Positions 34,935 through 45,028 of a stretch of DNA of 45,469 nt are shown in pieces (the stretch's first letter is position 1; each line of letters starts with the position of its first letter). Source of the DNA: Bacilli bacterium (GTDB lineage: Bacteria; Bacillota_I; Bacilli_A; ML615J-28; CAG-313); NCBI GenBank assembly GCA_017398545.1, contig JAFQFT010000058.1, positions 1-45,469 on the forward strand, read 5' to 3'. The position numbers and the translations under genes were made by a program. The notes under the pieces are model-generated. The model was given only the letters and a program-made list of their open reading frames with translations, ran no database searches and was not told where the DNA came from.

Positions 34935-37280
34935 TTATCTTTTCCAAACATAGATAATGAAATCTAGATTTTGGTCAACTGGTGCAATCCAAATGTTTCC
35001 TTTATTAAATTCACCAGCACTATTTTTCACAAATCCTTCTTGTAGTAAGAATTCTTCTAACTTTTCTAAAGAAGAATTGATTGAATAGTCAACATCAAGT
35101 GGTACATCATAATAGAATGTAATAGCAGGGTTATTTTTATTCTGACTATCAATATGGTAAGATTGTAAACCAAATCCATATGAATCGCCAAGAGCATCAC
35201 CAAAGAATGGCATATCTATTAAAAATTGTTCTGCTTCAGGTGTACCTTCTGTTAAGCCAAAGAATTCATATAAGAATTCCAAAGCATTTACTTCATAATC
35301 TTCAGCAGTTGATGAAGATAAATCAGATTTTGTAATTGTTAGTTCACTCCAACTTGTAGGAACTAATCGTGTTTCAAATTCAATATTAGCATCTTCAGGA
35401 ACGATAGTATTATTATAATCAGTATAAGAAATTTCAACTACACCATATAAATAACCTAGGTAATAATAAAAACCAGTAGAAAGTAATTCTTTAGTTTCAT
35501 TATCTACCACACAATATGGAGTAAATGATTCCGTATTAGAAATATAACCAGTACTCGCATAAATACCATATAAATTAATATCATTACCTACACCATAATA
35601 GAATGTTGAAGCAACAGGATTCATTAAATCCGTAACATAATATGTTGTTGTATTGTCTTCTTCATCAATATAATAAGTATTAAAAATTTCTGGTGCAAAT
35701 GCAAACGATGGTTTACATGCGTCAAATGAATCTTCATATGCACGAGAAGCATAGAAACCTAGGCTTTCACCACGTTCATTAGTTGCTTCATAATATGCAT
35801 TATATAATTCATCAGTTATTTTCTTGTAACCATATGTTTCATTTTCACGATAATTATATACTTCTTGTCCATATTTATCATATGTTAAATCAAATGGTAC
35901 AAAGTAACAATCAGTATCAGTAATATATTCTTTAAATCCAGTTTCTAGTACTCCACTCATCATACTTGATGCTTGAATATCTTTATAAGTTAACGTATAA
36001 CTCTCAGCATTTTGAATTTTTTCAATCGCTACTTTTAGATTACCATGAACTTCTTCATCATAATAAAACTTAGGAACTTTTCTAACATCTACATTTTCTT
36101 CACCATAGTTTACCGCAACAAATAATTCTTGAATAGCTTTATATTGTTCTACAATACTATAATCATCTTGACTCTTAGCATAAACACCCATAATCTCATT
36201 ATCTTCAATAATTAATGAGAACCCATTTGCTTTAAACTCATAAGGGTTAGCAGAAGTAATCATTCGATCATCAAGTTTTGAATCACTTCCAGAGTAACAC
36301 CAACGCCATGTTTCTTCATCAAATGTAAAGTCAGTAACTTTTAGTCCTTTAAAGTTATTATATAAACCATAACTTTCCCAAGATAATTGATTCCCAAAAT
36401 CATCAAGAGCATAATCGTATTGTTCTTCATTCATAAAGTTAAGTCCTACTTGACAAGCATAACCATTGTGTTTTTTATAATAAACACCAAGTTTTGTCAT
36501 TGACTCACCATTTTCATATTCAGCATACCAATATTCACCATCAAGAGCAGTTTTAACTACAGTTGAATAAGTAGTATAAACTTTATTTGAACCAAATGGA
36601 TATAGAGTAATATTAATATAACCTTCAAATGAAAGATAGTTTTCATTAGCAAGAACATCAATCATTTCTTGAGTAAGTTTAGGTCTAGCTAAAACTGTAA
36701 TAATTTTAGTTGCAAAACATTCTTCATTTTCTTTACTAACTGCTTTTACTTCAATATTAACATTACCTTTATTATCATCAATATCTTTTGCAGTTAATAA
36801 TCCATTTTCATCAATTGATGCATATTCAGCACCTTTAGTAATTTTCCATGTAACTGCATCTGTTTCTTTATGACCAGTAACATTTGCAGTTAAAGTAATT
36901 GATTTACCATTTTTTACTTCAGATGAACCACTAATACCTACAACAATATCAGTTTTTTGAGGTTTAGGTGTTTCAATTTTTGCTTTATAAACTAATAAAT
37001 CACTAGGTGTAGATGATGTATAACCATCTGCACAAGCAATAACCATATATGTAAAATCTTTCTTTAAATCATTTACTAAATAAGATGCTTCATTTACAGT
37101 GAATGATTCTCCATTAATTAACACAACATAAGATGTTGCATTAGCAACAGGATCCCAAGTAATTAATCCTTGTTCCGATAAAGAAATATTAGTAGGTGTA
37201 CTTAAAACTTTATCTTCATTACAAGAGAACAATGTAAACACTGCAATAAGTATTAAAAATACACTAATTATTTTCTTCAT
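34935..37280 (-). CDS. Lipoprotein with Fn3/Ig-like N-terminus and the same unknown C-terminal region as its neighbour
   Basis: Lipoprotein of 781 aa with lipobox LFSC (Cys20). Residues 28-99 resemble a fibronectin type III unit (ITWDPVANATSYVVLING), and 110-197 a Big_2 Ig domain (TWKITKGAEYASIDENG). From about 200 it matches the 933-aa protein: LKVTDFTFDEETW, LIIEDNEIMGVY, ISYTDYNNTIVP, VPTSWSEL, YEVNALEFLYEFFG and EEFLLQEGFVKN. Its start codon lies inside the end of the upstream protease gene (17-base overlap); the ribosome binding site GGAGG is encoded by the Gly-Gly of that protein's tail. Translation is therefore coupled to the protease, and stoichiometric production is plausible. Function unknown; a surface binding role is an inference from architecture and position. 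Confidence 0.8.
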   Translation of the reverse strand: MKKIISVFLILIAVFTLFSCNEDKVLSTPTNISLSEQGLITWDPVANATSYVVLINGESFTVNEASYLVNDLKKDFTYMVIACADGYTSSTPSDLLVYKAKIETPKPQKTDIVVGISGSSEVKNGKSITLTANVTGHKETDAVTWKITKGAEYASIDENGLLTAKDIDDNKGNVNIEVKAVSKENEECFATKIITVLARPKLTQEMIDVLANENYLSFEGYINITLYPFGSNKVYTTYSTVVKTALDGEYWYAEYENGESMTKLGVYYKKHNGYACQVGLNFMNEEQYDYALDDFGNQLSWESYGLYNNFKGLKVTDFTFDEETWRWCYSGSDSKLDDRMITSANPYEFKANGFSLIIEDNEIMGVYAKSQDDYSIVEQYKAIQELFVAVNYGEENVDVRKVPKFYYDEEVHGNLKVAIEKIQNAESYTLTYKDIQASSMMSGVLETGFKEYITDTDCYFVPFDLTYDKYGQEVYNYRENETYGYKKITDELYNAYYEATNERGESLGFYASRAYEDSFDACKPSFAFAPEIFNTYYIDEEDNTTTYYVTDLMNPVASTFYYGVGNDINLYGIYASTGYISNTESFTPYCVVDNETKELLSTGFYYYLGYLYGVVEISYTDYNNTIVPEDANIEFETRLVPTSWSELTITKSDLSSSTAEDYEVNALEFLYEFFGLTEGTPEAEQFLIDMPFFGDALGDSYGFGLQSYHIDSQNKNNPAITFYYDVPLDVDYSINSSLEKLEEFLLQEGFVKNSAGEFNKGNIWIAPVDQNLDFIIYVWKR

Positions 37281-40200
37281 TTTCTTTACCTCCTTTGCCT
37301 TTTTTTACATATTTAATAACAAAGAATGCACCAAATGTAATTACACAAACACCTAATAAAGATCCACAAACAATTAAAATAACTTCACCAGTTGATAATC
37401 CATCTTCACCTGGAGTAGTAGGGTCTTGAGGATTATTATTATTGTTTTGTAATTCTAAATATTCTTCATATGCTTTTACTAGATTATCATAATTCTTTAA
37501 ATCTAATAAATATTTTTCATCAATAGTAAGTTCATTTACTAATCTAGTTACTTCATTTAATTGATTAATCATTGACTCATTAAACTCAGTAGGTAATTGT
37601 TTTAATAATTCATTAGTATCTCTTACTAATTTTTTAGCATTTTTAATTTTAGTTTCTTTAATAGTTAGTTGAGCAGCTTCAACTGTACTTACTAATTCAT
37701 TCCATTCTTGTTCATTATAACCAAAGAATGTATAATCTTGTTTAATAGCTCTTAACGCAGTTAATGCAGCATTTACTTTATCCTCATGAGCTATCACAAT
37801 TTGTTCATAATCTTTAATTTCTTTTGCAAGTGTAACAAATTTCACTAAATTAGGTTCTTTTGCAAGTGTAGTATTTCTTTCAGCATTTTCTACTTCACCA
37901 AAGTATACTAAGTATACTATTGAATCATATCCTTCAACTTCTTTATTAGCAGGTAGAACCATTTCAATTGGTTCTTTTTTACCAACTAAATCAATAAATG
38001 TATAATAATATAATTCTAGGCCAAATAATTCATATTGATTATGAATGATATCATAACCTGGATCAGTTTCTTCTAACACTGCATTAGAATTATATGAACA
38101 TTCTAAACTTGGAGCAACATAAGAATTAAATTCTACAACTTTTAAGTTATTATAGCCATAGAATGCATAGTTGCCAATTGATTCAAGGCCATCAGGAAGT
38201 ACTACTTTTTGAATATGTTTATTAGCATTACCAGCATAATAATCAATTCTTGCAGTACCATCAACTACATATAATGCAACAATATCCATATCAGCAGGAA
38301 CTGATGTAAGTTCTAATTTACCATTATATAAATATTTATATAACACGCCATCAACAAGTTTTGCATAATCATTAATTTCACCAGATTTTTTACCATCTGC
38401 TGTATAGAATGATGCAAGTTTTTCACATCCATTAAATGCTAAACTATCAATCTTAGATAATTTATCACTAAATGTAAATGATGTTAAGAATACATTATTT
38501 TGGAATGCAGCATAACCAATTTCTTCTAAATTAGGAGCCTTAATACTACTAATACGAGCACCTTGGAATGCAAAGTCTTTAACAACTTTTAAGTTATTCA
38601 TTACAAGATTACCACTTACATATGTATCTGCAAATGCAGCTTCACCGATAATTTCAGCACTACTTAAATCAACATTTTCTAAGAATACACTTGATGTAAA
38701 TGCATAATCACTAAATTCTTTAATATTTTCTAGATTAATATATTCTAGATATTCACAACCTGCAAATGTATATAAACCAATTTTTTCAATTGTATTAGGT
38801 AAGTTTACTGTTTCAAGTAATACACAATATGCAAATGTATAATCACCCATAGAAGTAAGTGATGATGGAATTGTAATTTCAGATAATTTTTCACAACCTA
38901 AGAATGCACCATCACCTAAATGAGTAAGTGTATTTGGAAGTGTTACATATGTAAAGATTGGAGCACCACCAAGTGTTGAATATCTTGAGAATGCACCTTC
39001 ACCAATGGATTCAACTTTTGGCATTAATACACTAACCACTTTCGAACAATCACTAAATGCATAATTACCAATTTCAGTACAATTTGCAAGATTAACTCTT
39101 AATAAATTACTACAACTATAGAAACATTCTTCAGGGATAATTTCTACATATGATAAATCAATTGTAGCTAAATTACCACAATATGCGAAACATCCTCTAC
39201 CAAATTCAACATTAGCCTCAGGCATAATTACACTTGATAATTTAGAACAATTTTGGAACGCACCAAGACCAAATGATGTATTAGCACCAATTGTAACAAC
39301 TTCTACTGTTGATTGGAAGAATGCACCTTCACCATAAATAGCATCACTACCAATAACTACATTTTGTAATCCTGTATTTGCAAATGCATAGTCACCTACA
39401 TTTTTAACACTATCTAAATTTTCTAAATTTACAAGTGCTTTATCATAATTAAATGCATGTTGATTAATTGTAACACCACTAGTTGTAGGGAAAACAACTT
39501 TTTCTAATAATTCACAATTTGCAAATGAATAATCACCAATAATAGTATTAGGATTTACAATTGTTAATGATTTAATATTTACACCAGAGAATGCTGCAGG
39601 AGCAATTTCAACATATTTTTCATCTAAAACATAATCATTATATTCATATGATGGAGCAGCAAAAATAACTTTAGTTTGATCTTTAGAAAGTAATAATACA
39701 CCATCATTACTAACTGAATAAAAATTATTATTTGTATCAACAACAAAATTTGTAATATTTGTTTCTTCAAAAATAGATCCTAAGATTTCACTAACATATG
39801 AATTTTCATTAAATTTAATTGTATTTAAACTTGTACACTCATAGAAACAATAACTACCAAGTGAAACATTAGAATTAGGCATTGTAAATGTTTCAAGTTT
39901 AGTATCACCATAGAATGTTTGAGAACCAAAGTATTCTACAGTACCATTAATGTTAAATTCAGCAAGTGATGTACATTCACTAAATGCTCCATCTTTAATA
40001 CCTACAAGTGAGTTATGTAATGTAACTTTTTCTAACCTTTCACATAACGCAAAACAATACTCTGGAATTTCTATTTTTTCATATATATCAACCGTTATTA
40101 ATCCAGTACTTACAAACATTGCGTAAGATAGTTTAGTATTTTCATTTAGTACTACAGATTCAAGATTTGTACAATCTTTAAATATTTCTTTCCCTGAATT

Positions 40201-43200
40201 TCTTAAAGCAGATAAATTTACATGTATAATAGATTTACATCCTTCAAATGCTCTAACACCAATTGCATAAACTTTAGATAATTCATTATCCCCAAGTTCT
40301 AGTTTTTCACAATTTTTAAATGCTTCTCTTCCAATAACTTGGACTTTTTCTAAGTTAATATCTGTTAAATCAGTGTCATTATAGAATGCATATTCTCTAA
40401 CAAATTTAATACTTTCAGGAAGCACTACTTTCTTTAAACTTTGACAATTATAGAATGCATATTTTTGAACTTCTTCTACACCTTCTGGAATAACAACTGA
40501 TGTAACAGAAGTATTCATCGCAGGAATTTTATTAGCATCGTAATCTTCATCAGTAATTTCAATACTAATATCAGTATCATATAAACAGAATGCGTAAGAT
40601 CCGATATATAAAATACCTTCATCATCAGGGATAATAACTTCTCCACCTAAACCTTTATAAGCAATTAAAGTTCTATTTTCAATTACAAATTCACTCTTAA
40701 CTGTAACTTGAACTGAAGCCATTAGGTTAGAACCTGCAACTTTAAGTTCAATAATTGTACTACCTTTTTTCTTTGCTATAACTTTACCATTTTCATCAAC
40801 ATCTGCAATACTTGGATTTTTACTACGATATGTTAACTCATAATTATCTTTAGCATACCAAGGATCAAAATCGTATGATAATTGTATTTGTTCACCAGGA
40901 TACATTGAAATTCCACCAGGTAAACTTGATAAATAGATTCTTGAACCAGTTGAACCAATTTCACTAGTTTGAGCAGCTCTTGAATATGCAAATAATGTAT
41001 CAAAATAATCAAATCTTAATGACTTAATTGTTGAATCATCAACTTTATCTTCAACAACAGCATCTTTATTACTTGAATCGCTTTCTGATTTTTTATCTTT
41101 AATATTAAGAATTATTACAGCTTGTTTGCCATATAACATTTCTCTTGCAGTAATTGTTACACGACCAGTTTTTTGTGCCACAACAACACCTTCATTTACT
41201 GTTGCAACTTCTTCATTTGAACTAATCCATGTTAAATATTTTAAAAAATCTTTATTTGTATCAACAGTAGTATCAGTAGTAGATAAATATTTTGTTAAAT
41301 CAATAGCTTCATCTTCATACATTGAAAGAATAATTAAATCACTTCCTTCAGGTGTACCATCTTTAGTAAATTTAAAATCACCTTTAGTTCCTGGTAATTG
41401 ACAAATAAAGATGTCTGAATTTAATGCATAGTCTTCTACAACAAATGATAATGCATTAGGAACAATTGCATCATTTTTAATTTCTTCTAAATAATCAGTA
41501 ATTTCAAATTTAACTTTTGTATCAGAACCTTTTTCACCATAAACAGGAATTGGATTATCCATTAGTGTTGTATAACTTGAAGATGATGTAAAGATAATAG
41601 GCGTAATAGCTTGAGTATAGTGATTATCATAAACTGTTAAAGTTATATAATAACGATCCTTTTTCTTAGCTTTATCATATTCTTTAGTATATTCAACCTT
41701 TTTAATTACTGGAGCTTCATCATCAGCATAGAAATCAAATGTAAATGTATTACGTGCATTAGTAGTAGTACCATCATTTTCATAATCTAAAGTACCAAAC
41801 ATACTAAATTCATATTGACGATTATTTATTAAACCATATTCTGCACTCTTAATATCTAAGAAATCATAATAAGGCATTGCCATACCAGTATAATAAGACT
41901 TTTGAGCATTATAATCAACATATTCATAAATTATTTCACCAGTAAGTTTATCCTTAATAGTGTAAGTCATTGTTTTACAACCTCTAAGAAGTCCCGCATA
42001 CACACTAGATATACCATCAATTGCACCTAAATAATTTGATATCGCTATTTTATCTTTTGATGCAGGTATAGCATCATATTTATTTAAATCAATTTCATAA
42101 AGATAAGTTCCGAATGGAATAATATAATTATAATAATAAGAACCATAAGGAGTAGTAGCATAATAATCAGCTTTTAATTTATCTTCTTCATCAATTGAAG
42201 CATCATGAGCTTCTGATTCTACTTCATAATATGTTTTATCAAAGATTGGAGCTTGACTCCAGTCACCATAATACGCAAGGAATGGGATATTTAAATTAAT
42301 AGAATCTTCACTATTTGTACCATTTAAATCTTCTAACTTAGCAAAACCTTCAACATACATTCCATATGGGAAAGAATCATCAAGTAGTTTTTTGTTTTCT
42401 TCAGTTAAAGTATATGTAACTTTTATCTTACATTTGCCAGATGCATCAACTGTAACAACATTACCATTTAAACTACCACCACTAATAATTTCAGCTTTAA
42501 ATGTATCAGTTAAAATTTGTGATTTTTCAGCAACAAAGTTTTCATCCGATGTAGAAACAGTTTCTGTCATACCAACAACTGATAACTTATATTTTAATTG
42601 TTCATTTGATAAGTTTACTAAATTAAATTCCATTTCATACACGCCTGTACGAGTTGGATCATCTTTTAATTCTAATTTTGATCTATCTATTCCATCTACA
42701 GTAAGATATGCTTTAGTATTAACAGCATTATATAAACTAGCAAGCCCAGCACCTTGTTTTCTTACTGCATATGGATTACCATTTTCATTTAAAATAATAT
42801 TCGCAGTTGACATCAATAATTGATTTGCCATAACTGATAATTCTTTAACTGTCGCATCAGGATATTCTTCTTTTAAATATTGTCTAATTAAAACAACAAT
42901 ACCACAAAGGTTTGGACAAGCCATTGATGTACCACTTAATTCATCATAACCACCACCAGGAACTGCTGATTTAATATTACCACCATGAGCAGTAATTTCA
43001 GGTTTAATTCCAAGTGAAGGAGTAGGTCCCCAAGATGAGAAGTCACTCATAAATGGACCTGCTTGATTTTTATAACTTAATTTTAATGTACCAGTTTCAT
43101 TTTCCGCAAGTTTAGTACCAAGTTCTCTTGAAATAGAAATCGTAGGGATATGATCACTCTTACCCATTGACATTAAAATTTCACCTTCAATATTATTATA

Positions 43201-44772
43201 AATAATACATGCTACAGCACCTGCTGCTTTAGCATTTTTTGCTTTTTCTTCAAATGTATTGTCACCACGTTTGATTAACGCAACTTTACCAGTTAAATCA
43301 CCAACACCCATAAAGTTAATTTCTTTACCAACACCTGGAATTGTTACATATTCAAGTGTTAAATCTTCTGTTTCAGATTTACCTAAAGCAAGATATAATT
43401 CTTTATAAAAGTCATTTGGTGTTCCATTCATAGCATTAGACTCATCAAAGAAAATAACTTGATTATTATTTCCTATTAAATATTTACTCTTAGTACCACT
43501 AATTGACGCAACACTCATTGCAGCATCATAAGTAGAAGGACTACCAACTGTACCAGAATCTGGATTAGTTACTTTATTTGTATTACCAAGTTCACCACCA
43601 AATGCTGAACTATAACTATTACTTGCAGCAGTGATTAAGCTAATACCACTTTCATTAATTTTGTCATAAACTTCATTTAAATGAATATTATCTTCTTCTC
43701 TTGCGAAACCACAAGAAGAACCAAGTGACATATTAATAGCATCAACACCAATTAATACTGCATCTTCAAGTGCAGCTAAAATATCTTCAGTTTTACCACC
43801 ATCATCTAAGTCTGGGAAAACTTTTAATAGAACTAGTTGAGTATCAACAGCAATACCAGTAATTGTATCATCAGCACCACCTATAATACCTGCAACGTGA
43901 GTTCCATGTTCAGAATCATATGGGAATACATCATAATCTTTATCTGCATAGTCATACGCAAAAGGAATTTTTGCACTATAATAAACATCAGATAATTTTA
44001 ATTCACCAGTTCCTTTATAAAATGAATTTGCAGCATTAGTACTAGGTAATAAATTTCTAACATCACTTCTTGTAATCATTTCAACATCAATATCATGTTG
44101 GAATACAGTATGACTACAGTCAAAACCTGAGTCAAGAATTGCTACAGCAGTTCCCTTACCAGTATAATCAACACAATCTGATTTATAAATACCAGTATCA
44201 TATACATCAACATCGTTAACAATAGCTGAAGCATCAGTTGTAGACTTTGGCAAATTAAATGTATCAGAAATTATAGTTGATGATACACTTTTTAAAGAAT
44301 TAATAGTCTTTAAGTTACCATATTTAATCTTAACTGCAACAGCATTTGTTATTGTACTATAAGTGTTTTCAACACTTAATATTAAACCTTCTGTTTTTAA
44401 TTCATTAATTAAAGCATCTTGTTCTGCTTTAATTGCTTTAAGTTGTCTAACCCCTGCATCAGTAGATGCATATTCAGACACACTCTTTACTTTTGATGAA
44501 TAGTAATTATTATATGTATCAATTAAAGGTTCATTACTTAAATTAATTAATACTACTATTTCATCAGAATCTAAATAACCATTGTTTTTCTTTAAATTTT
44601 CTGCTTTAATTTTAGAAAGTCTTTGTTCTTGATCTACTTTAAAGTCAGTTCTAAAAATCTCTAGTTCTTGAGTTGAATTAGAATTTCCTATATTACTTGA
44701 ACTTTCAGTACATGACCAACACGCAAAAACACAAACAAGAAAAACAACTAAAGTTACTAATTTTAATTTCAC
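37264..44772 (-). CDS. Second giant subtilisin-like (S8) protease lipoprotein with BspA-type leucine-rich repeats
   Basis: Surface serine protease of 2502 aa. It starts at GTG (44772), with GGGAG 10 bases upstream. Signal peptide with possible lipoboxes VFAC (Cys18) or CWSC (Cys21); I9-like propeptide about 70-172; S8 domain about 190-690 with Asp214 (AILDSGFD), His289 (EHGTHVAGI), oxyanion Asn385 (AASN), Ser616 (SGTSMACPN); PA domain about 465-567; Fn3-like domains; two Big_2-like domains about 1150-1370; about 30 BspA-type LRR units; a helical, coiled-coil-prone region (about 2290-2440); an Asn/Pro linker; a C-terminal membrane helix about 2464-2489; and a Lys/Glu/Asn tail. The triad is intact. 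Best conserved against the 2493-aa paralogue are the catalytic motifs, EVESEAHDxSIDxEDKLKAD and AYKGLGGEVIIPDDEGILYI. It follows oppF and a small membrane protein and overlaps the next lipoprotein gene. Confidence 0.93.
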   Translation of the reverse strand: MKLKLVTLVVFLVCVFACWSCTESSSNIGNSNSTQELEIFRTDFKVDQEQRLSKIKAENLKKNNGYLDSDEIVVLINLSNEPLIDTYNNYYSSKVKSVSEYASTDAGVRQLKAIKAEQDALINELKTEGLILSVENTYSTITNAVAVKIKYGNLKTINSLKSVSSTIISDTFNLPKSTTDASAIVNDVDVYDTGIYKSDCVDYTGKGTAVAILDSGFDCSHTVFQHDIDVEMITRSDVRNLLPSTNAANSFYKGTGELKLSDVYYSAKIPFAYDYADKDYDVFPYDSEHGTHVAGIIGGADDTITGIAVDTQLVLLKVFPDLDDGGKTEDILAALEDAVLIGVDAINMSLGSSCGFAREEDNIHLNEVYDKINESGISLITAASNSYSSAFGGELGNTNKVTNPDSGTVGSPSTYDAAMSVASISGTKSKYLIGNNNQVIFFDESNAMNGTPNDFYKELYLALGKSETEDLTLEYVTIPGVGKEINFMGVGDLTGKVALIKRGDNTFEEKAKNAKAAGAVACIIYNNIEGEILMSMGKSDHIPTISISRELGTKLAENETGTLKLSYKNQAGPFMSDFSSWGPTPSLGIKPEITAHGGNIKSAVPGGGYDELSGTSMACPNLCGIVVLIRQYLKEEYPDATVKELSVMANQLLMSTANIILNENGNPYAVRKQGAGLASLYNAVNTKAYLTVDGIDRSKLELKDDPTRTGVYEMEFNLVNLSNEQLKYKLSVVGMTETVSTSDENFVAEKSQILTDTFKAEIISGGSLNGNVVTVDASGKCKIKVTYTLTEENKKLLDDSFPYGMYVEGFAKLEDLNGTNSEDSINLNIPFLAYYGDWSQAPIFDKTYYEVESEAHDASIDEEDKLKADYYATTPYGSYYYNYIIPFGTYLYEIDLNKYDAIPASKDKIAISNYLGAIDGISSVYAGLLRGCKTMTYTIKDKLTGEIIYEYVDYNAQKSYYTGMAMPYYDFLDIKSAEYGLINNRQYEFSMFGTLDYENDGTTTNARNTFTFDFYADDEAPVIKKVEYTKEYDKAKKKDRYYITLTVYDNHYTQAITPIIFTSSSSYTTLMDNPIPVYGEKGSDTKVKFEITDYLEEIKNDAIVPNALSFVVEDYALNSDIFICQLPGTKGDFKFTKDGTPEGSDLIILSMYEDEAIDLTKYLSTTDTTVDTNKDFLKYLTWISSNEEVATVNEGVVVAQKTGRVTITAREMLYGKQAVIILNIKDKKSESDSSNKDAVVEDKVDDSTIKSLRFDYFDTLFAYSRAAQTSEIGSTGSRIYLSSLPGGISMYPGEQIQLSYDFDPWYAKDNYELTYRSKNPSIADVDENGKVIAKKKGSTIIELKVAGSNLMASVQVTVKSEFVIENRTLIAYKGLGGEVIIPDDEGILYIGSYAFCLYDTDISIEITDEDYDANKIPAMNTSVTSVVIPEGVEEVQKYAFYNCQSLKKVVLPESIKFVREYAFYNDTDLTDINLEKVQVIGREAFKNCEKLELGDNELSKVYAIGVRAFEGCKSIIHVNLSALRNSGKEIFKDCTNLESVVLNENTKLSYAMFVSTGLITVDIYEKIEIPEYCFALCERLEKVTLHNSLVGIKDGAFSECTSLAEFNINGTVEYFGSQTFYGDTKLETFTMPNSNVSLGSYCFYECTSLNTIKFNENSYVSEILGSIFEETNITNFVVDTNNNFYSVSNDGVLLLSKDQTKVIFAAPSYEYNDYVLDEKYVEIAPAAFSGVNIKSLTIVNPNTIIGDYSFANCELLEKVVFPTTSGVTINQHAFNYDKALVNLENLDSVKNVGDYAFANTGLQNVVIGSDAIYGEGAFFQSTVEVVTIGANTSFGLGAFQNCSKLSSVIMPEANVEFGRGCFAYCGNLATIDLSYVEIIPEECFYSCSNLLRVNLANCTEIGNYAFSDCSKVVSVLMPKVESIGEGAFSRYSTLGGAPIFTYVTLPNTLTHLGDGAFLGCEKLSEITIPSSLTSMGDYTFAYCVLLETVNLPNTIEKIGLYTFAGCEYLEYINLENIKEFSDYAFTSSVFLENVDLSSAEIIGEAAFADTYVSGNLVMNNLKVVKDFAFQGARISSIKAPNLEEIGYAAFQNNVFLTSFTFSDKLSKIDSLAFNGCEKLASFYTADGKKSGEINDYAKLVDGVLYKYLYNGKLELTSVPADMDIVALYVVDGTARIDYYAGNANKHIQKVVLPDGLESIGNYAFYGYNNLKVVEFNSYVAPSLECSYNSNAVLEETDPGYDIIHNQYELFGLELYYYTFIDLVGKKEPIEMVLPANKEVEGYDSIVYLVYFGEVENAERNTTLAKEPNLVKFVTLAKEIKDYEQIVIAHEDKVNAALTALRAIKQDYTFFGYNEQEWNELVSTVEAAQLTIKETKIKNAKKLVRDTNELLKQLPTEFNESMINQLNEVTRLVNELTIDEKYLLDLKNYDNLVKAYEEYLELQNNNNNPQDPTTPGEDGLSTGEVILIVCGSLLGVCVITFGAFFVIKYVKKGKGGKENEENN
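38140..40625 (-). repeat. BspA-like leucine-rich repeat array (coding) in the second protease
   Basis: About 30 units of 20-25 codons with YAFxxC, GAFxxC and YTFxxC blocks (for example IGDYSFANCELLEKV and MGDYTFAYCVLLETV). The array has the same position and similar length as in the paralogue at 7.4-9.9 kb. Individual repeats differ widely while the surrounding protein is conserved, which suggests the binding face has diversified. Confidence 0.85.
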
Positions 44773-44791
44773 AATAAAATTACTCCCTTCA

Positions 44792-45028
44792 TTATTTTAG
44801 CCATAAATAGACAAGAATAACTGCTAATACAAAGCACCCAACTACTGCTAAATATACAGGGAAATAAGTTGCAAGAGCCGCTTTTATTACCGCAATTCTT
44901 TCTTTTCTATTCAAATATAACGTCTGTTTTTTTTCTCTTTTAGGAAGACCATCAACATCCATATTATAATATGATTGACCATTGTCAATAATTTTTTCTT
45001 TATTTGATGGTTTATTTTTCATCTTCAT
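44792..45028 (-). CDS. Small single-pass membrane protein of unknown function
   Basis: Protein of 78 aa: a charged cytoplasmic-type N-terminus (many Lys, with RKER at about 42-45) followed by a hydrophobic segment at about 53-77 that reaches almost to the C-terminus (VYLWLK). It overlaps the end of oppF by 17 bases in another frame and has no good ribosome binding site, so it is probably translated by coupling to oppF. The giant protease gene begins 19 bases after its stop. Two in-frame ATGs, 6 bases apart, are possible starts. I do not recognise the family. A helper of the adjacent transporter or protease is possible. Confidence 0.65.
   Translation of the reverse strand: MKMKNKPSNKEKIIDNGQSYYNMDVDGLPKREKKQTLYLNRKERIAVIKAALATYFPVYLAVVGCFVLAVILVYLWLK

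Noticed and set aside
42392..42823. Open frame of 143 codons on the plus strand, and similar ones at 1177-1512, 9387-9737 and 41126-41401
   Set aside because: Each lies opposite a well-supported gene, has no recognisable domain, and its composition mirrors the repetitive coding strand.
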